Source of the DNA: Nematostella vectensis
Taxonomy: Eukaryota > Cnidaria > Anthozoa > Actiniaria > Edwardsiidae
Length of the DNA stretch: 64,000 nucleotides
NCBI RefSeq assembly: GCF_932526225.1
Contig: NC_064035.1
Location: 8,915,296 to 8,979,295, forward strand
Direction: 5' to 3'
In this document: positions 27,567 to 41,600 of the stretch, piece after piece
Layout of the letters: each line of letters opens with the position of its first letter
How positions within the stretch are numbered: position 1 is the first letter of the stretch
Program-made: the position numbers and the translations under genes
Notes under the pieces: generated by a model
Database searches by the model: none
The model's input: the letters and a program-made list of their open reading frames with translations, nothing else
Told to the model about the DNA's origin: nothing

Positions 27567-29100
27567 ATGGCCAGCCGTAAGACCAAGAAGACGACGAAGA
27601 AGCGTGCGCAACGTGCTACCTCGAATGTCTTCGCCATGTTCGACCAGACACAGATCCAAGAATTTAAAGAGGCATTCAATATGATTGACCAGAACAGGGA
27701 CGGCTTCATCGACAAAGAAGACTTGAAAGATATGTATGCCTCCCTTGGAAAAAGCCCGAATGATCAGTTTCTAGACGACATGATCGAAGAAGCGTCTGGG
27801 AGCACGATCAACTTTACCATGTTCTTGACGTTGTTTGGCGAGAAGTTGAACGGCACAGATCCTGAAGATGTGATCAAAAATGCATTTGGCTGCTTTGATG
27901 AAGAGGGGGACGGTAGAATCCACGAAGACAAGCTTTGCGATATGTTAACGTCTGTTGGAGATAGGTAAGATTTGGGCTTACACGATGTAGTTTATTAGCT
28001 GAAATGAAGATCATGTTCTTTGTTTTGTGTACACAAATGCATTAGTCAAGGTCGCTATTAAATATTGCCGCTTGAGTTGGTACACTGAATATTATTCCCT
28101 CACAACAGAGCCGACATTCCAATACGTGTTTCGCTTTTTTGAATTAGTTTTGAAAGATAATTCAAAGTTCAAATAACATGGAAAAATATTCTAGTAGGAG
28201 TATCAATTTAATTGTGCATGTTAGATTGATTTGTATTGCTTTTGCCTGCCCTCATCGAGTAAGTGTCGCCCCCATTTTTGCAAATGCAAAACTATTTATA
28301 CCCACATTTTCCGTTAAAAGTTGCGCATGGGTATTTTTCTTCGCAATAGTCCAAACAACCATGCTCGGCAAATTATTTGGTGTGTATTTGGATGTTGTTT
28401 GAGCGATTTGAGGCTAACATCGACAAAACAGACTTTGCCGAGTTGTATCAGTTAAGCTATCGATAGAATAATCCATGGCAAATTCCTTCACAGAAATTTC
28501 GCTTCAAACCTGTCTTTCATATCGCTAATCTTCACAGATTATTAGACTTTGTCTTCACTCAAACGATGTTATAATGGTTTTTAGTCTCACCCTGTGAAAA
28601 TTTCAGTTTCAGATTAAGAATATTAAAATAGCAGTTTATTTATCTGTTTATAGGCTTAAATAAATTTGAATAACAATGAATTAAAAATCACGGCCCAGCG
28701 TGTCTCGCAGAGCCTTTATATTCCCTATTCAAAGTAAAACTTTCTTTTGTAAAACTTAGAGCTAAAAATGTGGAAATCTTTAAAACACTACTTATTTGCT
28801 CCCTTTCCCCCACAAAAACAGGGACAGTTCACGAAATACCCTGAAGGGTATTAAAATTCTGCCCCCCTTCAGCGTAATTTTTTTCTGTGTCCCCTCCACC
28901 CTTTTATCAGTCGAGGATTTCAGTAGGACTCATGAAATGACTGATAAGTTAATAACAATTCTTTTTTTCTTATTTTCAGGTTTAGCGAAGATGAAATTGA
29001 TGAGATGTTACATGACTGCCCTGTTGACAAGAAAGGCTACATAGACTACATCACATACACTCAAATGCTGAAACGGGGCAAGAAAGAGGACGATGAATAG
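27567..29100 (+). CDS. MYL9: myosin regulatory light chain (MYL9/MYL12 type), 2 exons, 172 aa
   Basis: The regulatory light chain of myosin II, which binds the heavy-chain neck and switches smooth-muscle or non-muscle myosin when phosphorylated. Exons are 27567-27964 and 28980-29100, joined in phase through an Arg codon; the stop is TAG at 29098. The N-terminal basic stretch leads to [10 protein letters not shown], the conserved MLCK/ROCK site with Thr18-Ser19 (counting Met). EF-hand 1 ([12 protein letters not shown]) keeps all cation ligands; EF-hands 2-4 are degenerate, as usual for the family. Length equals the vertebrate protein. The phosphosite makes it a non-muscle/smooth type and argues against a striated-muscle isoform. 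A CArG box lies upstream. Confidence 0.96.
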
Positions 29101-29619
29101 ACCAGCCACACTTTTATAAACTTTTGCAATTTGCATTACTAAGCTTTTTCCCCTTTAAAAAAAACAGTGAAGTTCTTTGGTGATAAAGCAAAGAGAAGAA
29201 CCCTACAAAAGCTTTGCCCCTGTGGAAAAACTAAAACACATCAAATAACTTTCTGTTCATAATGTATAATGTTTTGTATTTTTGGAAGCTGTATTTTTGG
29301 AAGTGGATTTAGGAAGAATGATGTAACAATGATGGAAACATAAACATTTTCGTTTTTTAATTATCTTGTTTTATTGGAATATTGCCTGGGTCTTACTGTT
29401 ACACAACCAACAATCTAATCAGAAAAAGAGGGAGGTCAGGTTTGTCTTAAAAATGGGGGAAAAATTCAGAGACATCCCTTCAAATAGAGAATGGGGCCTT
29501 GTTTAAGAACTGCAATTTTGGGACTTGGAAATTGTACTTCTTAAATTTATTAAAAATTTGACACACCATTCTATCATTCACAATTTTTGCTTAAACAACA
29601 ACATATTTTCAAGCTGGTT
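29101..29619. other. short convergent interval between MRLC and UBE4A 3' ends
   Basis: The MRLC 3' UTR (plus strand) and UBE4A 3' UTR (minus strand) face each other across about 520 bp. No gene or repeat is seen. Confidence 0.6.
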
Positions 29620-32600
29620 TCAGGATTGCATTTCCTTCTGGTCATTACCAGCACTTTTTCCTTTGGATTTTGTCGAATTTCTAGCTATCCATTCTTCTAT
29701 TTCGGCTTTGAGGTCTTCCTCTGGCTCAAGCATCGACACGGTGAGGTGCTTTCTATTGAAGGGATCTGACTGATCACTAAAAAGTAGGATGGCATTAATA
29801 ACAATCTCATGGGCTAGGTGATATCAACTCTTCAGATTGGAATAGAGCTCAAGCAATGGAGCCTTTGTCCAAAGTGAGGTGTGTAGATGGATAAGAGGTG
29901 TAGGGAGGTAAGGGGTGTAGGTAGGGGAAGAATGTAGACGACTGAGGAGTGTAGGTGGGAGAGGGGTGTAGATGACTGAGGGGTGTAGGTAGGTGAGGGG
30001 TGTAGGTGGGTGAGGGGTGTAGGTAGGTGAGGGGTGTAGGTGGGTGAGGGGTGTAGGTGGGTGAGGGGTGTAGGTAGGTGAGGGGTGTAGGTGGGAGAGG
30101 GGTGTAGGTGGGTTAGGAGTGTAGGTGGGTGAGGGGTGTAGGTGGGTGAGGGGTGTAGGTGGGTGAGGGGTGTAGGCGGGTGAGGGGTGTAGGTGGGTGA
30201 GGGGTGTAGGTGGGCGAGGGGTGTAGGTGGGCGAGGGGTGTAGGTGGGTGAGGGGTGTAGGTGGGTGAGGGGTGTAGGTGGGTTAGGGGTGTAGGTGGGT
30301 GAGGGGTGTAGGTGGGCGAGGGGTGTAGGTGGGCGAGGGGTATAGGTGGGTGAGGGGTGTAGGTGGGTGAGGGGTGTAGGTGGGTGAGGGGTGTAGGTGG
30401 GTGAGGGGTGTAGGTGGGTGAGGGGTGTAGGTGGGTGAGGGGTGTAGGTAGGTGAGGGGTGTAGGTGGATTAAGAGTGTAGGTGGGTGAGGGGTGTAGGT
30501 GGGCGAGGGGTGTAGGTGGGCGAGGGGTGTAGGTGGGCGAGGGGTATAGGTGGGTGAGGGGTGTAGGTGGGTGAGGGGTGTAGGTGGGTGAGGGGTGTAG
30601 GTGGGTGAGGGGTGTAGGTGGGTGAGGGGTGTAGGTGGGTGAGGGGTGTAGGTAGGTGAGGGGTGTAGGTGGATTAAGAGTGTAGGTGGGTGAGGGGTGT
30701 AGGTGGGTGAGGGGTTTAGGCGGGTGAGGGGCATAGTTAGGTGAGGGGTGAAGGTGGGTGAGGGGTTTAGGCGGGTGAGTGGTGAAGGTGGGTGAGGGGT
30801 GTAGGTGGGTGAGGGGTGTAGGTGGGTGAGGGGTGTAGGTGGGTGAGGGGTGTAGGTGGGTGAGGGGTTTAGGCGGGTGAGGGGCATAGTTAGGTGAGGA
30901 GTGTAGGTGGGTGAGGGGTGTAGGTGGGTGAGTGGTGAAGGTGGGTGAGGGGTGTAGGTGGGTGAGGGGTGTAGGTGGGTGAGGGGTGTAGGTGGGTGAG
31001 GGGTGTAGGTGGGTGAGGGGTGTAGGTGGGTGAGGGGTGTAGGTGGGTGAGGGGTGTAGGTGGGTGAGGGGTTTAGGCGGGTGAGGGGCATAGTTAGGTG
31101 AGGAGTGTAGGTGGGTGAGGGGTGTAGGTGGGTGAGTGGTGAAGGTGGGTGAGGGGTGTAGGTGGGTGAGGGGTGTAGGTGGGTGAGGGGTGTAGGTGGG
31201 TGAGGGGTGTAGGTGGGTGAGGGGTGTAGGTGGGTGAGGGGTGTAGGTGGGTGAGGGGTTTAGGCGGGTGAGGGGCATAGTTAGGTGAGGGGTGAAGGTG
31301 GGTGAGGGGTGTAGGTGGGTGAGGGGTGTAGGTGGGTGAGGAGTGTAGGTGGGTGAGGGGTGAAGGTGGGTGAGGAGTGTAGGTGGGTGAGTGGTGTAGG
31401 TGGGTGGGTGTAGCTGCTAATAGGTGTTACCTCAAAAGGTGCCTTGAGATGATCTCCTTGTCCATAATCTTCCCAGATGTGGGGAGCCTGACTGGGCACC
31501 TCATCAAGGTGTTCATAATAGGATCCTGGTAGTCCTCAGGGGGCTGGAATGTAAAACGAGCATGTTAAATGGTAAAATGTATCAATTGCATGAGAAGGTT
31601 GTGACCATGGAGGGTGCAAGAAAATGAACATGATTATCAACTGGGGTTTCATTAGGCCCCGGCGGCCAGCAGAAGCGCCAGCTATTTCCCATTGAGTGCC
31701 GGCTATTTGTTTTTTAAAAGTCAACTTAAGTTTTATTTGAACTAAACAGATAAAATAACTACCACCCCCTACTTATCAATCTCTGTTGCCTACTCTGAAA
31801 GTTAGTGAAAGCCCTGACCGTGGTTGTGAATGTTATGGTGGTAGGGTGACGGCTAGTCAAGAGAAGGTCAGAGTTGTTGTAGTTGTTGGTGGTGATATAA
31901 GATAACATGAGGATACCTCAGGGAGTTCTTCCTCCTCCTCTAAGTGCTCCTGTACCTTCCGCGCTACCTCATTTATCTGAAATAGGACACTTGCTGGACG
32001 TCCAATCAATCTAAAAGCAGAGCATATAACATTTGATTATATTTTTATCACATCTGTATGAAAAGACATTTAAATTTACCAAAAACACAATTTCTATTCT
32101 CTTAACGTGATTTGCACTTTCACTTACTTCAGTACTCTCTCTGCTTGGATAAACAAGTCTGGTTTATAGGAGCGTTCATCTCTCCCAACTTCCTTGCAAA
32201 ATGCTTCACTTGTGCCCAAATTGATGTAAATATCCACAATATCAGACACTAACTGCTGAGGTTTAAAGTGAAACTCGGTAAAATCTTTCACCTGTCAAAA
32301 AAATTAAGAAGCCCTGACGGTTACCAAAAGTGGCTTTATTACAAGGTTAAAAAAAAGGCTAAAAACCAACCTTTAGTTTTGACATCTTTGGACCAACCAA
32401 CTGTAGCAAGAAATAATTAAGCATTGCAGCAATTCTTGAGCAGACACATGAACACACAAATGGCCTGAGGAAGCAAGACGGGTGGTGAAGAATGAGAACT
32501 GAAGGGAGGCTGAACACCATTTAAACCTTTTAAAATATGGGCCATCACACATAAACAGGCATGATGGACAGGCAAGTGATGTAGATCTTTTTAGTTTCAA

Positions 32601-35600
32601 GATGGTAAAACATAGAATTGTTAGCTGTGCAGCATTATTGGAATTGAAAACCCACACAAAATTTAAGCCCCCCAAACACTGCATAAAAAAACCAATTACA
32701 GTTGAATGACAGATCCGGAAGCCTACTACCTAATCAGGCCAAAACTATATGAGAATTATATTCTAGCTTAAATCAATTAAATGCTTTTTTTTCTGCTACA
32801 GTACATGTTCTCTATAAACTGTTGCCTCCACTTTGAGGTGTGCCCTAACAGTTCAGGCATTTCCGGATTTGCCCCATGAATACGAGAAACTGAGAACTTT
32901 AAAATAAATCAGAACAGCCTTTTTCCAGTTAACAGATACCAATTTAACGACATCATTACTGAAAACTAAACTGTGAGGCAATATACTACACTCACAAACT
33001 CAGAAAACTGGGAACTGGTTAAAGACTCACTCTTTCAGCTCTGTTGTGAGGTAGCTAAGGGTGTGCACTGTCTTACATCCAAGAATGTTATGGCTTGTCG
33101 CCATTTGACTTAGTTGACTAAACGCTCTTTGCCTCTAAAATGAAAAAAAAAAGAAAATTTATCTGGTAAATTCACATGTTCAATGACCATCTCAACAAAA
33201 TACCAAATTTCAGGTAAAAATGAATAATTTTTATCTTTTCTATTACAGCTCTAACCCTACCAGGAATAGAAGTATCTAATCTTGCACTTTATAGAATTTG
33301 TTGCCCAAAAAATAAGTGTAGCTGTCCCTCTATGGCACTTCAGAGTAGTGTAATAGTATCTCTATTGGCTTTTACATTTATTTGTGTTATAGTGTAGTTA
33401 TTAGTGTTCATGTTCATGGGTTTTGCCCAGTAAAGGATGTATTTCTGTCCACCATCTTGTGTGTGAGTTCTTGACAACAAGGACATATAAAGAAGGATGT
33501 GAATGTATTCCTACTGTTTCTCGTTCTTGTTCAGACAGTGTTTCGCTCTCTTGTTCGGCTTCTTCAAGCTGCTTCTTTTTAATCTGAGCCATGTACTGAA
33601 AAAATAAACAGGCTCTATTTTTAATGTTGTTGACTTACTTAAGTCTTGAATATAGCTTTAAAAATATTATTTTCTGTGAAAAATAGTAAACATGTACAAC
33701 AAATTTAATCCAATTCAATGCAAATGAAAGTTTCAGCTATGGCTGTTTTTCTTTTTTCTAAGCCCTATTTCAAATTCAAAAACAATTTATTAGACTAATA
33801 GGAAAGTCTTGTTTAATCATAGCATGACTGATAATTGTAGTGTATTAGCACACTTTACTTTAGTATCATGTAACAGATAACATAACAGATAATGATTATT
33901 TGTAATACCATATAATATCATGGCGTATGCCATTAGTTGTAGATATTGCAATTACACAGTCTATATCCAAAACCAATGCGTGTGGTTGTATTAACTGACT
34001 TCATGAATTTATATAGTGAGGGATACTAAAATAATGATATTCTCTCACATCCAAGGACTCATCAAGTAGATAGATAGCATCATTTATCAACAGGCTGATA
34101 AAGCGAAGAATAATAGAGTTTTCATTCTTTTGCTGCATCTGAAATGAAAACATTTTTTTGGTTAAAAATAAATAGAGTAGACTTTAAGGTTTGTTATATC
34201 AAACAGATTAAAGTTTCTTTAAACACAAACTAACAAAAAGACCAACAGAACCATAAAGATAATGAAATACCAGACATAGTCCCTAAGATAGCATCTTACA
34301 GATGCTGTAGAATAAATTGCATTGTTTTTACATGGCAAATAAACAAAGAACAGGGATAAAGGAAAATTTGTGAACAAAATAATTAAATTTACTTTGTCAG
34401 ATACATAAGGTACTCTGTTTGCATCAGCTAAATTTTTTTCATGAATAATTCCATTCAGTTTAACACCTCTTTAATGTATTTAAAAAAAGTAGCAATTTTT
34501 TAGTATTAGAATTTCCTGGTATCATTAGTTTTGCTGATGATGATGTTGATGACGCTGTTGATGATGATGATGATGATGACGATGATGATGATGCTGATGA
34601 TATAATAGTTGGTTTATTGAGACCTTTGGTAGCTAAACTGATTTACAGGTTTAAATACAATACTAAATAAAATAGATACCATACAATAATTCCTAGTTAT
34701 ATAATACAATAATAATTAGCTCAAAGCAGACTCCCTACTATTGGAATCAAAGTTGTACCTCACTGCATAAATCCAGTATTGATTGCTTGTACTCCTGCAT
34801 GCTCCATAAATACTCCAACACTGTGTACATGTGGTGACGGTATCCTGCAAACAAAACCAAACAATAATTACCTTCGCTGACCCATTAAGCAGGAACGCAC
34901 AGAACAAAGTTTCCTAAACAAGAATGCAGGCCTATACTGAGGCAGAGTGTTCGATATTTTTGTTCACCCAGTGTAAACAGCTAGATTAATCAGAACCAGA
35001 CCATTTAATAAACATAAATTGAAATCTTTGTTTTTGCAACCCACTAAAATTATAAAAAGTCATAAAGACAACCCAAGTTTGAGTTTGGCTCTTTCATGTG
35101 GTGAATCACTTGCTAGTTACAGGCCTTGGAGAGGGGCATCAAAAAGAATTTGAGAAAAATACAGAAGAGGTTAAGGTAAGATAAGGGGCATTTTCATGCG
35201 AGAAGAATGTCATGAAATATTACACTCAACACTCACCAAATTTCTGCTCAAATTGCATAGAATGCCCTGTGAACTCAATGTCTACAAATAGAGAGAGCAA
35301 AGCACAAGGCAAGTGCTTCTTTGCTTCAGCGTGCTGTTCAAATGCTAGCTGACGATGGTACTGCACAATAAAAAAAATTAAAAAATCATCACTATCACTT
35401 TTATTATCATTATAATAATCATTTCATATCACCACATTATCATTATAATCATCATGACATTATAACTATCATTATAATTATAAACATCATGTTATTATTA
35501 TCATTGTCATTTTAATCATCACATCATTATAATCACTATCATTATCATTTATAATCATCACGTCATTATTATTATCACTATCATTATCATTATAATCATC

Positions 35601-38600
35601 ATGTCATTATTATCACTATCACTATAATCATCATGTTATCACTATCACTATCATTATCATTATAATCATCATGTCATTATTATCACTATCATTATAATCA
35701 TCATGTTATCACTATCACTATCATTATCATTATAATCACCATGTCATTATTATCACTATCATTATCATTATAATCATCATGTCATTATTATCACTATCAT
35801 TAATAATCATCATGTCATTATTATCATACTTATCAGCATTAATAATCGCCATGTCATTATTGTCACTATCATTATAATCATATCACTATCATTATCATTA
35901 TAATCACCATGTCATTATTATCACTATCATAATTATAATCATCATATCATTATTATAACTATCATTATCATTATAATTATCATATTTTCATTATCATGAT
36001 CATTATCATTATAATCATCATGTCTATCATACTTATCAGCATTGATAATCATCATCATATTCTTCATCATAATCATTACCATCATTCTCATCACACATAA
36101 ACATAATTATCGTGATCATTATCAGCATCATCTTATCACTATTATAGTAATCAGTGTTATCATCATTGTTCCAATCATCACCTTAATCAAATGCTAACAT
36201 TATAGTTATCAACATTTTTTCTTGTCATTGTCAACATAAAAACATCACTACCAGCATCAAATTCACTGTACGTTTGTGACAAAGGTCAAACACATCAATC
36301 ATTTCTTAAGTAAATAAAATGATATTTCTTACAACAGTGACTGGACTCTGTCCCTCGCGTGGTTCTCTCTGGACAGGTACAAGGCACTCTAGAGCTTCCG
36401 CAAGTTTGGCTCTCAGGTGAGGATTCTTCACCCTCTCTGGACTCCTACACAAAAAAAACATGTTAAGGTAATCAAATAAGGATCAATAACCAGCTTTTGT
36501 CCAGAGTACAAAATCTTGAAGTAAAATTAAAGAGACTTGGGGTCTTACATACCCCATGTATATCACAAAGAATGTGAGAAGGTGGTGGAGACCTTTTCCA
36601 GCTGTTTCTAATGTTTCCTCACTAAAATGTCTGGAGAGCAAAAATAAACAAGATACAGCAAATGAAAAAAAAGCAGTCATTCTAAGTGAGAAGATTGGCA
36701 ATTGGCCAACATTATATGGGCAAGTCAACTATCGAAGAAGTTTAAAACAAACACAAAATAGATCAGGGGGTACAAAATGGATAAGTAACTTACCTGAGGA
36801 AAATAATAAAGTCTGCCATGTTGTCTAGGATAAACTCAGGAACAAACAGAAGCGCAGCGGGCGTCTGAGTACAAGAGAGAAAAGTAAGTTGTGTTGTACA
36901 GCAGTATGTACAATAAGAGTAAGACAGTTTTATGATATTGTATGTGAATCTGAAACTAAAGAAGAAAACAAAAGAAAAATATTGGAAGGGTTATCACAGA
37001 ACATTTTCAATGACAATTGGAACATGCTGTAACAGTCTGCATATTACAGGGTTGTTTATTGCTGAAAGTGCTTCTTAAAGAATACTGCTTCTCTTTTAAT
37101 ATCAGAAAAAAGTGAGAGCCAAGATAAGTATTTGGCAGGCCCATACCCAGAATTGGCTGAGAAGGGTGTATAGTCATAGGTATCATATGGAAAAAGCATA
37201 GTATTTGAAGATTCCTTAATAAGAAATGAAACTTTTTGGCTGCACCCTATGCACCTAAGAAATGACTCACTTTTTGGCCGCCAAGATGGGTGCACGCTTT
37301 ACCCTATGCACCTAAGAAATGACTCACTTTTTGGCCACCAAGATGGGTGCACGCTTACCCTATGCACCTAAGAAATGACTCACTTTTTGGCCACCAAGAT
37401 GGGTGCACGCTTACCCTATGCACCTAAGAAATGACTCACTTTTTGGCCACCAAGATGGGTGCACGCTTACCCTATGCACCTAAGAAATGGCTCACTTTTT
37501 GGCCACCAAGATGGGTGCAAGCTTACCCTATGCACCTAAGAAATGACCACCTTTTTGGCCATCAAGATGGGTGCACGCTTACCCTACGCACCTAAGAAAT
37601 GACCACCTTTTTGGCCATCAAGATGGGTGCACGCTTGCCCTATGCACCTAAGAAATGCCCCACTTTTTTGCCACCAAGATGGGTGCACGCTTACCCTATG
37701 CACCTAAGAAATGACCACCTTTTTGGCCACCAAGATGGGTGCACGCTTACCCTATGCACCTAAGAAATGACCACCTTTTTGGCCACCAAGATGGGTGTAC
37801 GCTTACCCTATGCACCTGGGAAATGCCCCACTTTTTGGCCGCCAAGATGGGTGCACACACACCCTATGCACCTAAAAAATGACCACCTTTTTGGCCACCA
37901 AGATGGGTGCACGCTTACCCTATGCACCTAAGAAATGACCACCTTTTTGGCCACCAAGATGGGTGCACGCTTACCCTATGCACCTAAGAAATGACCACCT
38001 TTTTGGCCATCAAGATGGGTGCACGCTTACCCTATGCACCTAAGAAATGACCACCTTTTTGGCCATCAAGATGGGTGCACGCTTACCCTATGCACCTAAG
38101 AAATGACCACCTTTTTGGCCATCAAGATGGGTGCACGCTTACCCTATGCACCTAAGAAATGACCACCTTTTTGGCCACCAAGATGGGTGCACGCTTACCC
38201 TATGCACCTAAGAAATGACCACCTTTTTGGCCATCAAGATGGGTGCACGCTTACCCTATGCACCTAAGAAATGACCACCTTTTTGGCCACCAAGATGGGT
38301 GCACGCTTACCCTATGCACCTAAGAAATGACCACCTTTTTGGCCACCAAGATGGGTGCACGCTTACCCTATGCACCTAAGAAATGACTCACTTTTTGGCC
38401 ACCAAGATGGGTGCACGCTTACCCTATGCACCTAAGAAATGACCACCTTTTTGGCCACCAAGATGGGTGCACACACACCCTATGCACCTAAAAAATGACT
38501 TACTTTTTGGCCACCAAGATGGGTGCACGCTTACCCTATGCACCTAAGAAATGACCACCTTTTTGGCCACCAAGATGGGTGCACACTTACCCTATGCACC

Positions 38601-41600
38601 TAAGAAATGACTTACTTTTTGGCCACCAAGATGGGTGCACGCTTACCCTATGCACCTAAGAAATGACCACCTTTTTGGCCATCAAGATGGGTGCACGCTT
38701 ACCCTATGCACCTAAGAAATGACCACCTTTTTGGCCATCAAGATGGGTGCACGCTTACCCTATGCACCTAAGAAATGCCCCACTTTTTGGCCACCAAGAT
38801 GGGTGCACGCTTACCCTATGCACCTAAGAAATGACCACCTTTTTGGCCACCAAGATGGGTGCACGCTTACCCTATGCACCTAAGAAATGACCACCTTTTT
38901 GGCCACCAAGATGGGTGCACGCTTACCCTATGCACCTGGGAAATGCCTCACTTTTTGGCCGCCAAGATGGGTGCACACACACCCTATGCACCTAAAAAAT
39001 GACCACCTTTTTGGCCACCAAGATGGGTGCACGCTTACCCTATGCACCTAAGAAATGACTCACTTTTTGGCCACCAAGATGGGTGCACGCTTACCCTATG
39101 CACCTAAGAAATGACCACCTTTTTGGCCACCAAGATGGGTGTACGCTTACCCTATGCACCAAAGAAATGACCACCTTTTTGGCCACCAAGATGGGTGCAC
39201 ACTTACCCTATGCACCTAAGAAATGACCACCTTTTTGGCCACCAAGATGGGTGCACGCTTACCCTATGCACCTAAGAAATGACCACCTTTTTGGCCACCA
39301 AGATGGGTGCACGCTTACCCTATGCACCAAAGAAATGACCACCTTTTTGGCCACCAAGATGGGTGCACACTTACCCTATGCACCTAAGAAATGATCACCT
39401 TTTTGGCCACCAAGATGGGTGCACGCTTACCCTATGCACCTAAGAAATGACCACCTTTTTGGCCACCAAGATGGGTGCACGCTTACCCTATGCACCTAAG
39501 AAATGACCACCTTTTTGGCCATCAAGATGGGTGCACACACACCCTATGCACCTAAGAAATGACCACCTTTTTGGCCATCAAGATGGGTGCACGCTTACCC
39601 TATGCACCTAAGAAATGACCACCTTTTTGGCCACCAAGATGGGTGCACGCTTACCCTATGCACCTAAGAAATGACCACCTTTTTGGCCACCAAGATGGGT
39701 GCACGCTTACCCTATGCACCTAAGAAATGACCACCTTTTTGGCCGCCAAGATGGGTGCACGCTTACCCTATGCACCTAAGAAATGACCACCTTTTTGGCC
39801 ACCAAGATGGGTGCACGCTTATCCTATGCACCTAAGAAATGACTCACTTTTTGGCCACCAAGATGGGTGCACACTTACCCTATGCACCTAAGAAATGACC
39901 ACCTTTTTGGCCATCAAGATGGGTGCACGCTTACCCTATGCACCTAAGAAATGACCACCTTTTTGGCCACCAAGATGGGTGCACGCTTACCCTATGCACC
40001 TAAGAAATGACTCACTTTTTGGCCATCAAGATGGGTGCACGCTTACCCTATGCACCTAAGAAATGACCACCTTTTTGGCCACCAAGATGGGTGCACGCTT
40101 ACCCTATGCACCTAAGAAATGACTCACTTTTTGGCCATCAAGATGGGTGCACGCTTACCCTATGCACCTAAGAAATGACCACCTTTTTGGCCATCAAGAT
40201 GGGTGCACACACACCCTATGCACCCCCCTGTGTATGTGCCTGTCTGGGTGTGTTTACACTACCTGGTCAGCAAGGGGCATCGCAACCTCCACAAACTCTG
40301 TCATCTCGAGGAAATTATCACCAGCTAGGGCCACTTGGTTGATCCAGGAGGTGGTCGCAATGTAAAATCGAAGTGTAAGCTCAATCATGCTGGGGTTTAA
40401 CAGATGTGTCTAGAAAAAAATAATAGCGGCCAGATCCTTTATGTAGAGTTGAACACTGGGCATACATTCTACATAGAGTAAACTATATGGCAAACTTTAT
40501 CACTTAAAAACAGGCTTTTAGAATTTGTCTGTGATACAATGCTTTTTTTCACAGCTATGCAATCTTGTTTATACAGGCTAACGTTTCTTTAATAACTCCA
40601 TTTGTGAGCAAATCTTATTATGATTTGTATGACATTACATTTATGATCTTTATTACATTTGTGATGTCTATCACATTTGTGACCAAAAATTATTAGGTAC
40701 ATGTGACTTTTATTGCATTTGTGACCTATATTACATTTGTGTACTTGAAAAGAAGTCCATCTTCTTATTTTTGTGCGCAACTCTCGATAATGGAGAGCAT
40801 ATTATGATCAAAAAGCAACCAGAACATTTTACCAGCACTGTTGTATAAATTATCTAGAAATTATCCGTTATATGAATCTGTTCTATACTAAGAGCAAGAA
40901 AAACCTTCAAGGAAAGTTGCTGAATGATGCCCAGCTCAAATTTGTCCTTGAGTCTTCCAGCCAGGGAACTTTCTCCCCCTTGGTCATAGGTACTCTGGTA
41001 AACACGCTGAAGCTGCACAAACAGAGATCTTAGATCATCATTTTTGGCAACAAGAAATTTACATAGCATGATGTGAAAAAGAAATAAGATGGCTTTCTTG
41101 TTTCAAGAAGAGAGACAAAGAATGGTGATCATGGTGACATACCTCTGACAATCTTGTCATTAGGCTCTTGTATTTCTCACAGATCTTCCCAAACCCTATG
41201 TATTAACATAAAAAGCGGGCTATTATATAAAAAAGTGCTTATATAGAGAGAGCTGTACTCTCTGCACTTCATATTTAAAATCCTTATATATATGAAAAAG
41301 AATGGTCCTTATACATATGAAGAATGGTCCACCCTGAAACTAAGGGGCACAATATAGCTTCTCTTAAGCTTTCATTTGTTCAGCTAGGCGACTTGCACTG
41401 AGAAATCATGGGACTTTTTGGTAGCAAGCAAATGCCCGCTCAAGCAAAATAACAACAACAACAACAAGCATACAAAGCAGCCAGGAAATTTATGTCGGAA
41501 AGAGCTTATTTTCATTGAAAGATTAATCACCTAATTGCAGGCAGTAATGTGTCATAAAAAAGCACTCTGTGACAAATCCAAAAGCAGGTGTTGGCTCCAC

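Larger units (their letters stand above)
29620..36864 (-). other. UBE4A: UBE4A exons 16-28 (core end and U-box)
   Basis: Exons in transcript order: 36864-36794, 36630-36553, 36444-36333, 35360-35237, 34844-34759, 34138-34049, 33595-33515, 33134-33031, 32464-32371, 32291-32128, 32010-31917, 31543-31431, 29776-29620. The U-box is split: [19 protein letters not shown] and KEIISRHLL lie in 31543-31431, and [17 protein letters not shown] with the tail in 29776-29620, as in human (SRHLLSDQTDPFNR, allowing substitutions). The exon at 32464-32371 is the most diverged stretch ([18 protein letters not shown]). The final intron is almost entirely the 17-bp minisatellite. Confidence 0.93.

Noticed and set aside
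29832..31278. Open frames of 419 and 331 codons on the minus strand, Pro/Thr/His-rich
   Set aside because: They are read entirely from the 17-bp minisatellite; all three frames give the same peptide and the region is an intron of UBE4A.
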